In this document: positions 48,696 through 57,250 of the stretch, piece after piece | Layout of the letters: every line of letters starts with the position of its first letter | Position numbering within the stretch: position 1 is the first letter of the stretch | From: Hydrogenophaga sp. IBVHS1 | Lineage (GTDB): Bacteria; Pseudomonadota; Gammaproteobacteria; Burkholderiales; Burkholderiaceae_C | Length of the DNA: 64,000 nt | Assembly: GCF_002127265.1 (NCBI RefSeq) | Contig: NZ_NFUU01000001.1 | Location: 1,240,001 to 1,304,000, forward strand | Reading direction: 5' to 3' | Notes under the pieces: generated by a model | Told to the model about the DNA's origin: nothing | The model's input: the letters and a program-made list of their open reading frames with translations, nothing else | The model's database searches: none | Position numbers and translations under genes: made by a program

Positions 48696-51098
48696 ATGGC
48701 AGATGCGCTGGCGCTCTACCGCAAGAAGCGAAACTTCGCCCGCACGCCCGAGCCGGCCGAAGGGGGTGAGGCCAGCACCGGGGCGCTGCGCTACGTGATC
48801 CAGAAACACTGGGCCAGCCACCTGCATTACGACCTGCGCCTGGAGCTCGCCGGTACCATGAAAAGCTGGGCCGTGCCGAAGGGGCCGAGCTTCGATCCGA
48901 AGGACAAGCGCATGGCGGTGCAGGTGGAAGACCACCCCATTGCCTACAACACGTTTGAAGGCCAGATTCCGCCGGGTCAGTATGGCGCGGGCAAGGTGAT
49001 TGTCTGGGACAAGGGCCACTGGACGCCCATCGGCGATGCGGCGAAGGGCTATGAGGAAGGCAAGCTCAAGTTCGAACTGCACGGCCACAAGCTGAAAGGC
49101 CACTGGACGCTGGTGCGCATGCGGGCCGACGCGGGTGGCAAGGGTCCGCCGTGGCTGCTCATCAAGGAACACGACGAGCACGAACGACCCGCCGACGAAT
49201 TCAACGTGGTCGAGGAACTGCCCGACAGCGTGAGCAGTCTGCAGACGGCCACGCCGAAAAAGGCTGCTCTCCCTGACCAACTCTCCCCGCAGCTGGCCAC
49301 CCTGGCCAAGGCGCCGCCCACCGAGGTGGCGGACTGGCTCTGGGAGCTGAAGTTCGATGGTTACCGCCTGCTGGCGCGCAAACAGGGCAAGACCGTTCGG
49401 CTGTTCACCCGCAATGGCCACGACTGGACGGGCCGCATTCCCACGCTGGCCAAAGAGGTGGCGGCGCTGCCCCTGAAATCGGGCTGGCTCGATGGTGAGG
49501 TGATGGTGGTGGACGAGGAGGGCGTGCCCAATTTCCAGGCCTTGCAGAACGCGTTCGACGCGGTGGAGACGAAACATCTGGTGTACGTGCTGTTCGACCT
49601 GCCGTTCGCCGATAGTCTGGATCTGCGCCCCCTGCCGGTGCAAGAGCGGCGAGAGCGCCTGCGCGCGCTGATGGAGGGGCACGCCAGCGATCTGCTGCGC
49701 TTCAGCGAAAGCTTCGACGCGCCATCGGCCGATCTGCTCGCTTCTGCCTGCCAGCTCGGGTTTGAAGGGCTGATCGGCAAGCGCAAGGCGGCGCCCTACG
49801 CTTCCCGACGCAACACCGACTGGATCAAGCTGAAGTGTGGCCAGCGACAGGAGTTCGTGGTCGGCGGCTACACCGATCCCAAGGGCTCGCGCACCGGCAT
49901 TGGCGCGCTGCTGCTGGGTGTGCACGATGAAGACGGCGCACTGAAGTTCGCGGGTCATGTGGGATCGGGCTTCAATGAGCGCACCCTGCAATCGCTGCAC
50001 GGCACGCTGAAAAAGCTCACTGCGAACAAAAGCCCTTTTGCCGGCGCCGGCAAGATTGAAGGCAGGCCCCACTGGGTGAAGCCCAGCCTGCTGGCGGAGG
50101 TGTCTTTTGCCGGCTGGACGCAGGAGGGGCGCGTGCGCCATGGCGTGTTTCTAGGGCTGCGCGGCGACAAGCCGGCCGTGGCCATTGCCCGTGAAGAACC
50201 TAAAGCGGTGACCACCATGAAAGTCTCCAACCCCGAACGTGTCATCGACCCCGAAAGCGGGCTCACCAAGATGGACCTGGTGCGCTACTACGAAACGGTG
50301 GCGCCTTTCATGATGGAGCACCTCAAGGGCAGGCCCGTGGCGCTGGTGCGTGCGCCCGATGGCACCGAGGGTGAGCTGTTTTTTCAGAAGCACCTGGACA
50401 AGACCCGCATGGACGGCGTGGCGCTGCTCGACCCCGCGCTGGACGAAGGGCACGATCCCTTGATCGAAGTGGCCCGACCCCAGGGCCTGCTCTCGGCGGC
50501 TCAGATGAACGTGGTGGAGTTTCACACCTGGAACGCGCGCAAGGACCGCATCGAACGCCCGGACCGCATGACCTTTGACCTGGACCCCGGCGAAGGCGTG
50601 GCCTGGGCGCAGGTGCAGGAAGCGGCAGAACTGGTGCATGTGTTGCTGAAGGAACTGGGCCTGCCGGCGTTCCTCAAGACCAGCGGGGGCAAAGGCCTGC
50701 ATGTGGTGGTGCCCATCAAGCGGCTGCACGGCTGGGATGCGGTGAAGGGGTTTTCTCAAGCGGTGGTGCAGCACCTGGCGCAGACGATACCCGAGCGCTT
50801 CGTGGCCAAAAGCGGCCCGCGCAACCGGGTGGGAAAGATCTTTGCCGACTATTTGCGCAATGGGCGCGGCGCGACCACCGTGAGCGCGTGGTCGGCCCGC
50901 TCGCGGCCGGGTCTGGGCATTTCGGTGCCGGTGGCGTGGTCCGAGCTCTCGGGCCTCAAGAGCGGTGCGCACTGGACCGTGCAGACCGTGGACCAGCGCC
51001 TTCGCAAGGGCAACTCGCCGTGGGAGGGCTACGACAAGGCGGCCGTGTCGCTGGCGCCAGCCATGCGGCACCTGGGTTTCAAGGTCAGTACACCGTGA
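48696..51098 (+). CDS. ligD: ATP-dependent DNA ligase LigD (NHEJ)
   Basis: An 800-residue three-domain end-joining ligase in the order phosphoesterase, ligase, polymerase. The phosphoesterase domain (1-190) shows HYDLRLELAGTMKSWAVPKGPS. The ligase nucleotidyl lysine is K219 in ELKFDGYRLL, followed by LDGEVMV and the OB fold to about 490. The primase-like polymerase domain (about 505-800) has FDLDPGEGVAW with its metal-binding aspartates and KTSGGKGLHVVVPI. It forms the two-component NHEJ system with Ku. Its last 14 bases overlap the convergent LysR gene. Confidence 0.97.
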   Translation: MADALALYRKKRNFARTPEPAEGGEASTGALRYVIQKHWASHLHYDLRLELAGTMKSWAVPKGPSFDPKDKRMAVQVEDHPIAYNTFEGQIPPGQYGAGKVIVWDKGHWTPIGDAAKGYEEGKLKFELHGHKLKGHWTLVRMRADAGGKGPPWLLIKEHDEHERPADEFNVVEELPDSVSSLQTATPKKAALPDQLSPQLATLAKAPPTEVADWLWELKFDGYRLLARKQGKTVRLFTRNGHDWTGRIPTLAKEVAALPLKSGWLDGEVMVVDEEGVPNFQALQNAFDAVETKHLVYVLFDLPFADSLDLRPLPVQERRERLRALMEGHASDLLRFSESFDAPSADLLASACQLGFEGLIGKRKAAPYASRRNTDWIKLKCGQRQEFVVGGYTDPKGSRTGIGALLLGVHDEDGALKFAGHVGSGFNERTLQSLHGTLKKLTANKSPFAGAGKIEGRPHWVKPSLLAEVSFAGWTQEGRVRHGVFLGLRGDKPAVAIAREEPKAVTTMKVSNPERVIDPESGLTKMDLVRYYETVAPFMMEHLKGRPVALVRAPDGTEGELFFQKHLDKTRMDGVALLDPALDEGHDPLIEVARPQGLLSAAQMNVVEFHTWNARKDRIERPDRMTFDLDPGEGVAWAQVQEAAELVHVLLKELGLPAFLKTSGGKGLHVVVPIKRLHGWDAVKGFSQAVVQHLAQTIPERFVAKSGPRNRVGKIFADYLRNGRGATTVSAWSARSRPGLGISVPVAWSELSGLKSGAHWTVQTVDQRLRKGNSPWEGYDKAAVSLAPAMRHLGFKVSTP

Positions 51099-52014
51099 AC
51101 TGGCCGGTCCACTTGCGCTCGTAGTCCATCTTCTTGAAGTGCGCCGCCATGAAGTCGATAAAGGTGCGCACCTTGGCACTGAGGTGCTTGCGGCTCGGGT
51201 AGGCCAGGTTGATCGTCAGGCGCGGCAGGTCCCAGTCGTCGAGCATCGGCACCAGTCGGCCGGCCACCACGTCGTCGTACACGATGTAGCTGGGCTGCAC
51301 CAGAATGCCCATGCCGTCGAGCGCCGCAGCGCGCAATATCTGGCCGTCGTTGCTTTCCAGCAAGCCCTTCACGCTCACGGTGCGGTGCTCGTCCGCGCGC
51401 GAGAAGCGCAGCTCGTAGGGGTTGTTGGCGTGGGTGTAGATCAGCAGCTTGTGGCGCTGCAGGTCGTCCAGCGCCTGCGGCACGCCGTGGCGGGCCAGGT
51501 AGCCGGGTGAGGCCACCAGAATGCGCCGCGTCTCGGCCAGCCGGCGGATGGTGATGTTGGAGTCGGGTTCGTACTCGCGGTTGCGAATCGCCACGTCGAT
51601 GTTGTTGTCGATGATGTCCAGGTACCGGTTGGCGGCTTCCACGTGCACCGTGACATTGGGGTAGCGGTCGGTGTACTCGCGCAGCAAGGGCGCGATGTGG
51701 TGCATGGAAAACGACAGTGACGCCGTAACGCGCAGAACGCCGGTGGGGTTGAGCGCGGCGGCGTTCACGGTGGACTCGGCGTCGCGCAGGTCGGCCAGGA
51801 TGGTGCGGGCGCGCTGAAAGAATTCCTGCCCGGTGTCGGTGAGGTAGAGGCGGCGAGTGTTGCGCTCCACCAGGCGCACGCCCAGGCGTTCTTCGAGGGC
51901 CGCCAGGTGGCGGCTGGCGCTGGCGTTGGAGAGGTCCAGCAACTCGGCGGCCCGGCTCAGGCTGCCAGTTTCGGCCACTTGCACGAACAATTCGATCTCG
52001 GTCCAGCGGTCCAT
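51085..52014 (-). CDS. LysR-family regulator of catabolic module 1
   Basis: A 309-residue LysR regulator. The N-terminal HTH is WTEIELFVQVAETGSLSRAAELLDLSNASASRHLAALEERLGVRLVERNTRR; the C-terminal effector domain is of the CrgA/DmlR-like branch (TASLSFSMHHIAPLLREYTDRYPNVTVHVE). It is divergent from the first intradiol dioxygenase, so it probably activates that module in response to a pathway intermediate. The ATG at 52014 is used; the frame continues open upstream through the dioxygenase gene. The 117-base gap holds the control region, where no perfect dyad stands out. Confidence 0.93.
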   Translation of the reverse strand: MDRWTEIELFVQVAETGSLSRAAELLDLSNASASRHLAALEERLGVRLVERNTRRLYLTDTGQEFFQRARTILADLRDAESTVNAAALNPTGVLRVTASLSFSMHHIAPLLREYTDRYPNVTVHVEAANRYLDIIDNNIDVAIRNREYEPDSNITIRRLAETRRILVASPGYLARHGVPQALDDLQRHKLLIYTHANNPYELRFSRADEHRTVSVKGLLESNDGQILRAAALDGMGILVQPSYIVYDDVVAGRLVPMLDDWDLPRLTINLAYPSRKHLSAKVRTFIDFMAAHFKKMDYERKWTGQFTVY

Positions 52015-52131
52015 GGTCTGCTCTTTGTTGCGCCTGAAGAAAAAGTCATTTTTGCCGCAGGCATTGGTCTGTCTCCCCCAACGCTCTACATTGTGACGGC
52101 ACTGCGGGCCAACCGCAGGCGATCTGGAGAC

Positions 52132-52971
52132 ATGCGTTTGAGAAACCTCGATCAGTACAACATCACCCAGGCCGTGCTCGCGCGGCTGTCGCAGACACCC
52201 GACGCTCGCCTGAAGGAGATCATGACCAGCCTGGTGCAGCACCTGCACGCCTTTGCGCGCGAGGTCAAGCTCACCGAGGCGGAGTGGATGCAGGGCATCC
52301 AGTTCCTCACCGCCACCGGCCAGAAGTGCGACGACCAGCGGCAGGAGTTCATCCTTCTCTCGGACACGCTGGGGCTTTCCATGCTGACGGTGGCCATGAA
52401 CAACGACAAACCCGCCGGCTGCACCGAAGCCACGGTGTTCGGTCCTTTCCATGTAGAGGGCGCGCCCCGGGTAGAGCATGGCGCAGACGTGGCCAACGGC
52501 GCCCCGGGAGAACCCTGCCTGGTGCGCGGGAGCGTGCGCGGCCTGGGCGGGGAAGCCGTGGCCGATGCCGAGATCGATGTCTGGCAGGCCGACGCCGACG
52601 GGCTTTACGACGTGCAGCGCGAAGGCCTGTCGCAGGCGCAGGGCAGGGCGGTGCTGCAAAGCGCGCCTGATGGCAGCTTCCATTTTCAGAGCGTGGTGGC
52701 CGAGCCCTATCCGATTCCCGACGATGGTCCCGTGGGCGACATGTTGCGCGCCACCAAACGCCATCCCTGGCGGCCGGCCCATCTGCATTTCATGATCCGC
52801 GCACCCGGTTACGAGACGCTGGTGACCCATGTGTTCCGCGCTGGCGACCCTTACCTCGATTCGGATGCGGTCTTCGGCGTGCGCCAGTCGCTGGTGGCCG
52901 AGTGGGTGCGGCAGCCCGATGGCTCGACCACCCTGGATTTCGATTTCGTGCTCAACCCCGTGAAAAATTAA
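52132..52971 (+). CDS. Intradiol ring-cleavage dioxygenase, hydroxyquinol 1,2-dioxygenase type, copy 1
   Basis: A 279-residue non-haem Fe(III) dioxygenase. The N-terminal dimer domain (ITQAVLARLSQTPDARLKEIMTSLVQHLHAF...) precedes the catalytic beta-sandwich. The iron ligands are visible: Tyr159 (GLYDVQ), Tyr193 (PYPIPDDGPVG), His217 and His219 (RPAHLHF). PYPIPDDGPVGDML suits hydroxyquinol rather than protocatechuate enzymes. It would open hydroxyquinol to maleylacetate. It is a clear paralogue of the gene at 58236. The ATG at 52132 has a GGAGA ribosome-binding site. Confidence 0.92.
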   Translation: MRLRNLDQYNITQAVLARLSQTPDARLKEIMTSLVQHLHAFAREVKLTEAEWMQGIQFLTATGQKCDDQRQEFILLSDTLGLSMLTVAMNNDKPAGCTEATVFGPFHVEGAPRVEHGADVANGAPGEPCLVRGSVRGLGGEAVADAEIDVWQADADGLYDVQREGLSQAQGRAVLQSAPDGSFHFQSVVAEPYPIPDDGPVGDMLRATKRHPWRPAHLHFMIRAPGYETLVTHVFRAGDPYLDSDAVFGVRQSLVAEWVRQPDGSTTLDFDFVLNPVKN

Positions 52972-52994
52972 GCCAACCCGCAGGAGACAAAACC

Positions 52995-54107
52995 ATGATG
53001 AATATGAACAAGCGCATCTTTCACCGCACCGCCCTGGCCACGGCCATCGGGGCCACGCTGCTCACCGCGGGCCTCGGGCCCGTGCACGCGCAGCAGACCT
53101 TCAGGCTCACCATTGCTTCCAGCCACCCGACCACGCTGCCCTGGGTCGGCCTCATGAGTACGCTCTTTGTCCCCGAAGTCAACAAGCGCGTGGAGGCGCT
53201 GGGAAAGGGTTACAAGATCGAATGGAAAGAGGCCTACGGCGGCCAGCTTTACAAGATGAACGCCACGCTCTCCAGCGTGGGCGAGGGCATTGCCGACATC
53301 GGCTGGGTGTTCGCCAACCTCGAATCGGCCAAGATGCCGCTCACGCAGTACGCCACGGTGACGCCATTCGCCACCGGCGATGTGCGCATGCTGCTGGAGG
53401 TGGCCAACGAGATGAACGAGAAGGTGCCCGCCCTCAAGGCCGAGTGGGACCGCAACAACCTGGTGTTCCTCGGCGCGTCGGGGGTGGACACCTACCACCT
53501 GTTCACCAAGATGCCGATCAGCACCTATGCCGATCTGAATGGCAAGAAGATCTCTGCCCCGGGTGCGGTGGGCACCTGGCTGCGCGGCTCGGGTGCGGTG
53601 GCGGTCGATGGCTCGCTCACCAGCTACTACACCGACATCCAGACCGGCGTGAGCGAAGGCACCATCTCCATTTCCACCGGCATCCTGCCGAACAAGATCT
53701 ACGAAGTGGCGCCCTACGTGACCACCGTGGACATCGGCGCGCTCTACAACGGCGGCATGGCCATGAACAAGGACAGCTTCAGCAAGATGCCGCCCGAGGT
53801 GCAGAAGATCATCAAGGACGTGGGGCTGGAGTACTCGAAGACGCTGGGCAACACGCTGATGCAGCGCTACGAAGCCGCGCTCAAGTCCATCCAGACGCAG
53901 GGTGCCACGCAGAGCGTGCCCGTGAAGGTGGCGCCCATGGCCCCTGGCGAGCGCGAGAAGTGGGCCAGCACCATGCCCAACATTGCCGCCGACTGGGTGA
54001 AGTCCAACGCCTCGCGTGGCCCTTCGGCGCTGATCGTGAAGACCTACATGGAAGAGCTGCGCAAGCGCGGTGCCAAGCCCCTGCGCGACTGGGACAAGGG
54101 CCTCTGA
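52995..54107 (+). CDS. TRAP transporter substrate-binding protein DctP, copy 1
   Basis: A 370-residue periplasmic binding protein. The signal peptide ends PVHAQQTFRLT. DctP hallmarks are ASSHPTTLPWVG, WKEAYGGQLYKM, NGKKISAPGAVGTWLRGSGAVAVDGSLTSYYTDIQTGVSEG and a conserved arginine in the sugar/acid-binding region. It captures an organic acid for the DctQM permease encoded next. It is closely similar to the protein encoded at 62219. The ATG at 52995 has an AGGAGA ribosome-binding site, 23 bases after the dioxygenase. Confidence 0.93.
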   Translation: MMNMNKRIFHRTALATAIGATLLTAGLGPVHAQQTFRLTIASSHPTTLPWVGLMSTLFVPEVNKRVEALGKGYKIEWKEAYGGQLYKMNATLSSVGEGIADIGWVFANLESAKMPLTQYATVTPFATGDVRMLLEVANEMNEKVPALKAEWDRNNLVFLGASGVDTYHLFTKMPISTYADLNGKKISAPGAVGTWLRGSGAVAVDGSLTSYYTDIQTGVSEGTISISTGILPNKIYEVAPYVTTVDIGALYNGGMAMNKDSFSKMPPEVQKIIKDVGLEYSKTLGNTLMQRYEAALKSIQTQGATQSVPVKVAPMAPGEREKWASTMPNIAADWVKSNASRGPSALIVKTYMEELRKRGAKPLRDWDKGL

Positions 54108-54113
54108 TCCCCC

Positions 54114-54689
54114 ATGAGTTACGAAGCCAACACCAATCTCGACGAGGCACCGGCCCCGTCGGCGCCCAGCAGCCCGTTCGGCCACCTGGTCGACGGGCTC
54201 AACGGCCTCGGTTCCATCGTGATCGGCATGGTCATGGTGCTGATGTGCGCCGATGTGTTCCTGCGCAACGCATTCAACAAGCCCATCGACGGCGTGGCCG
54301 AGCTGGTGGCCGCGTCCATCATCGTCATCGTGTTCCTCCAGTTGCCCAGCACGTTGAGGCATGGGCGCATGAGCCGGGCTGATCTGTTCATTGATCCGTT
54401 TCTTGTCAAGCGGCCGCGCGCCGGTCTGCGCTTGCGGGCGCTGTTCTCGATCTTCGGCATCTTTGCCTGTGGCGTCATTGCGTACGCCACGCGGCCGCTG
54501 CTGGTGAAGGCCTGGAACAACAACGAGTTCATCGGCATCGAGGGTGTGTTCACCTTTCCCACCTGGCCCATGGCCCTGGTGGTGACGATGGGTGGCGCGC
54601 TCGCCGCCGTGCAATATGCCTTGCTCGCCTGGCACGACCTGCGCGACAGCGGCACTGCACCGGTTCGCGGCGGAGGCGGCCATGAGTGA
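54114..54689 (+). CDS. TRAP transporter small permease DctQ
   Basis: A 191-residue membrane protein with four helices (LGSIVIGMVMVLMCADVFLRNAF, ELVAASIIVIVFLQLPST, FSIFGIFACGVIAYATRP, PMALVVTMGGALAAVQYALLAW). The NKPIDGVAELV turn is the usual DctQ signature. It partners DctM and stabilises the complex with the binding protein. It starts 6 bases after dctP and its stop overlaps the dctM start by 8 bases. Confidence 0.92.
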   Translation: MSYEANTNLDEAPAPSAPSSPFGHLVDGLNGLGSIVIGMVMVLMCADVFLRNAFNKPIDGVAELVAASIIVIVFLQLPSTLRHGRMSRADLFIDPFLVKRPRAGLRLRALFSIFGIFACGVIAYATRPLLVKAWNNNEFIGIEGVFTFPTWPMALVVTMGGALAAVQYALLAWHDLRDSGTAPVRGGGGHE

Positions 54690-56004
54690 ACTGATGATCG
54701 GTTTTCTGGCCATCGGCCTGATGCTGGTGGCCATCGTCATCGGCATGCACATTGGCGTGGCGCTCATCGTCACGTCGTTCCTCAGCGTGTGGCTGCTCAA
54801 GTCGCCCGAGATCGCGGCGCGCTTTGTGGGGGCCGCGGCCAACGATTCGATCCGCGATTACCTTTTCGGCGTGGTGCCGCTGTTCGTGCTCATGGGCATG
54901 TTCGTGAGCGTTTCCGGGGTGGGGCGCGACACCTTCGATGTGTTCCAGTGGCTGCTTCGGCGGCTGCGCGGCGGCCTGGGCCTGGCCACCGTGGGTGCCA
55001 ACGCGGTGTTCGCCGCCATCACCGGCATCTCCATCGCTTCGGCCTCGGTGTTCACCAAAGTGGCCACGCCCGAGATGATTCGCCATGGCTACACCCCACG
55101 CTTTGCCGTGGGCGTGGTGGCCGGCTCCTCGGTGCTGGGCATGTTGATTCCGCCTTCGCTGCTGATGATCATTTACGGCGTGCTGGCCGAGGAATCGATC
55201 GGGCGCATGTTTCTGGCGGGCATCCTCCCGGGCTTGATCATGGCGGGTGCGTTTGCCGGCCTGATTCTGGCGATGGCCTACTTCTGGCCACACAAGATCT
55301 ACGCCAGTGGCGCACCGCAAACGGCGGAACAGGCTGACACGGAAACCTGGGCGAGTGCGGCCGTGAAGTTCTTCCCCATCCTGGCGCTGGTGGTGCTGGT
55401 GCTGGGTGGCCTCTACAGCGGGTTCTTCACGCCCACCGAGGCCGGCGCCGTGGGCGCTGCTGGCGCCTTTGTCATTGCCCTGGTGCGCCGCCGCCTGACC
55501 TGGCGCAAGTTGTGGAACGTGCTCACGGAGACCGGCTATGTCTCGGTGTCGGTGCTGTTCCTCATCATCGCGGCATCGCTGTACAGCCGCATGCTGGCGC
55601 TCACCGGCATGCCAGCCGGCATCACCAGCGCCATCACCGACATGGGCCTCGGACCCTGGGGCTTCCTGATCGCCTACCTCGCCATCGTCATCGCGCTGGG
55701 CTGCATCATCGATTCGGTGTCCATCATGCTGATCATGCTGCCCATCGTGCTGCCCATTGCCACGGCGTTCAACATGGACCTGATCTGGTTCGGTGTGCTG
55801 ACGGTGGTGGCGGTGGAGGTCGGCCTGCTGACGCCGCCGTTCGGCGTGTCGGTGTACACGGTGAAATCCGCGCTCAACGATCCTCGCATCACCATCCGCG
55901 ACATCTTTGCAGGCGCCTTCCCCTTCGTGCTGGCGATGATCGCCGTGCTGGTGGTTCTCGCCATCTTCCCGGGCCTGTCGACCTGGCTGGCGCGCATGCA
56001 ATGA
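54682..56004 (+). CDS. TRAP transporter large permease DctM
   Basis: A 440-residue ion-coupled permease with about 12 helices: MSELMIGFLAIGLMLVAIVIGMHIG at the start, GVAISIASASV-like TGISIASASVFTKVATPEMI in the middle and LGCIIDSVSIMLIMLPIVLPI near the end. It drives sodium- or proton-coupled uptake of the acid bound by DctP. The start at 54682 overlaps the dctQ end. The gene is complete, so module 1 has a whole TRAP system. Confidence 0.93.
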   Translation: MSELMIGFLAIGLMLVAIVIGMHIGVALIVTSFLSVWLLKSPEIAARFVGAAANDSIRDYLFGVVPLFVLMGMFVSVSGVGRDTFDVFQWLLRRLRGGLGLATVGANAVFAAITGISIASASVFTKVATPEMIRHGYTPRFAVGVVAGSSVLGMLIPPSLLMIIYGVLAEESIGRMFLAGILPGLIMAGAFAGLILAMAYFWPHKIYASGAPQTAEQADTETWASAAVKFFPILALVVLVLGGLYSGFFTPTEAGAVGAAGAFVIALVRRRLTWRKLWNVLTETGYVSVSVLFLIIAASLYSRMLALTGMPAGITSAITDMGLGPWGFLIAYLAIVIALGCIIDSVSIMLIMLPIVLPIATAFNMDLIWFGVLTVVAVEVGLLTPPFGVSVYTVKSALNDPRITIRDIFAGAFPFVLAMIAVLVVLAIFPGLSTWLARMQ

Positions 56005-56014
56005 AGGTGACGCC

Positions 56015-56317
56015 ATGATCTACATCTTTCACCTGCTCGACAAACCTGGCGCCAGCGAATTGCGCCAACGCATTCGCCCGCTGCACAAGGACTACCTCGG
56101 TGCGGTGGCCGACCGCATCGCCTTTGCAGGCCCCTTGCTGGCCGACGACGGGCAAACCATGGTGGGCAGTCTGCTGGCCATCGATTTCCCGGACCGGGAA
56201 GCCGCCCGGGCCTGGCTGGCCCGGGAGCCTTTCACGCAGGCCGGCGTCTACGCAGGCAGCACCGTGCACGCTTTCGCCAACCTCTGGCCCCAGAAGGCCG
56301 GTTTTCCCTCCACCTGA
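56015..56317 (+). CDS. YciI family protein (TftG-like)
   Basis: A 100-residue dimeric alpha-beta barrel protein of the YciI family (MIYIFHLLDKPGASELRQRIRPLHKDYL; conserved HxD-like region near residue 25). In 2,4,5-T degradation the YciI-like TftG removes chloride from 5-chlorohydroxyquinol just before hydroxyquinol dioxygenase. Given that precedent and the adjacent dioxygenase, a hydroxyquinol or quinone-handling role is plausible here, but it is inference. It is 10 bases after dctM, and its stop shares a base with the next possible start. Confidence 0.82.
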   Translation: MIYIFHLLDKPGASELRQRIRPLHKDYLGAVADRIAFAGPLLADDGQTMVGSLLAIDFPDREAARAWLAREPFTQAGVYAGSTVHAFANLWPQKAGFPST

Positions 56318-56328
56318 TGCGACCGAGC

Positions 56329-56631
56329 ATGATCAAACACATCGTCATGTGGAACATCCTGGGCAGCACCGAGGATGAAAAGGCTGGCAACGTGAGCCGG
56401 CTCAAGGCGGCGTTCGAGGGCATACGCGAACGCATACCGGGCCTGCTCCGGATGGAGATCGGTGTCGATGAGAGCCGGGTCGACTACGCCTGCGACGTGG
56501 TGCTGTACTCGGAGTTCGAATCGCGCCAGGCGCTGGCCGCTTATACAAATCACCCCGAGCACCTGCGCGTGCGGCGCGAGCTGGAAGGTCTGCGCATTGC
56601 GCGACACCAGGTCGATTTTGAAGCCTCCTGA
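56329..56631 (+). CDS. Dabb (stress-responsive alpha-beta barrel) family protein
   Basis: A 100-residue ferredoxin-like dimeric barrel protein: MIKHIVMWNILGSTEDEKAGNVSRLKAAFEGI, then RMEIGVDESRVDYACDVVLYSEFESRQALAAYTNHPEHLRV. The family lacks one fixed function; members occur near polyketide and aromatic pathways. The ATG at 56329 gives the family opening; an ATG four codons earlier (56317) overlaps the YciI stop. It is probably an accessory enzyme of module 1. Confidence 0.83.
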   Translation: MIKHIVMWNILGSTEDEKAGNVSRLKAAFEGIRERIPGLLRMEIGVDESRVDYACDVVLYSEFESRQALAAYTNHPEHLRVRRELEGLRIARHQVDFEAS

Positions 56632-56661
56632 ATTTCAACCCACCCCAAGCAGAACCCATCC

Positions 56662-57246
56662 ATGACCATCGACGCCAAAGCCCTGGACCTGATCTTTCTG
56701 AAGGCGCGCACCGCCAACGGCTTCACCAGCGATCCGGTGCCGGAGTCCCTGCTGCGGCAGGTGTACGACATCGCCCGCATGGGGCCGACCTCGATGAACA
56801 CGCAGCCCACGCGCTACGTGTTCCTGAACTCGCCCGAGTCGCGCGCGCGCCTGCTGCCAGCGCTCACGCCCGGCAACCTCGACAAGACCCGCGATGCCCC
56901 GGTTACCGTGATCGTGGCCACCGACACGAAGTTCTTCGAGTTCATGCCCCAGGTGTGGCACCGCGAAGGCGCCAAGGAAAACTTCGAGAGCAACCCGGCC
57001 CTGAGCGAAGCCACCGCCACGCGCAACGGCACGCTGGGCGGCGCCTACTTCATCATCGCGGCGCGTGCTCTCGGGCTGGACTGCGGGCCGATGAGCGGCG
57101 TGGACCTGAACAAGGTGAACGCCGAGTTTTTCCCCGACGGCCGCTGGCGCGCCAACTTCCTCATCAACCTCGGCCAGGGCGACGACAGCAAACTGTTCGA
57201 CCGCAACCCGCGTTTGAGCTTCGAGCAGGCTTGCCAGATTCTTTGA
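56662..57246 (+). CDS. RutE-like nitroreductase (malonic semialdehyde reductase family)
   Basis: A 194-residue FMN-dependent reductase of the RutE branch: ARTANGFTSDPVPESLLRQVYDIARMGPTSMNTQPTRYVFL, followed by NGTLGGAYFIIAARALGLDCGPMSGVD. RutE reduces malonic semialdehyde in uracil breakdown; the other rut genes are not here. In this setting it may reduce a quinone or a nitro or semialdehyde intermediate of the aromatic pathway. It ends only 4 bases from the convergent LysR gene stop. Confidence 0.87.
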   Translation: MTIDAKALDLIFLKARTANGFTSDPVPESLLRQVYDIARMGPTSMNTQPTRYVFLNSPESRARLLPALTPGNLDKTRDAPVTVIVATDTKFFEFMPQVWHREGAKENFESNPALSEATATRNGTLGGAYFIIAARALGLDCGPMSGVDLNKVNAEFFPDGRWRANFLINLGQGDDSKLFDRNPRLSFEQACQIL

Positions 57247-57250
57247 TGAG

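Noticed and set aside
53222-54382. A 386-codon plus-strand frame shifted within dctP-dctQ
   Set aside because: Out-of-frame shadow of the TRAP genes with Arg/His/Gln-rich composition.
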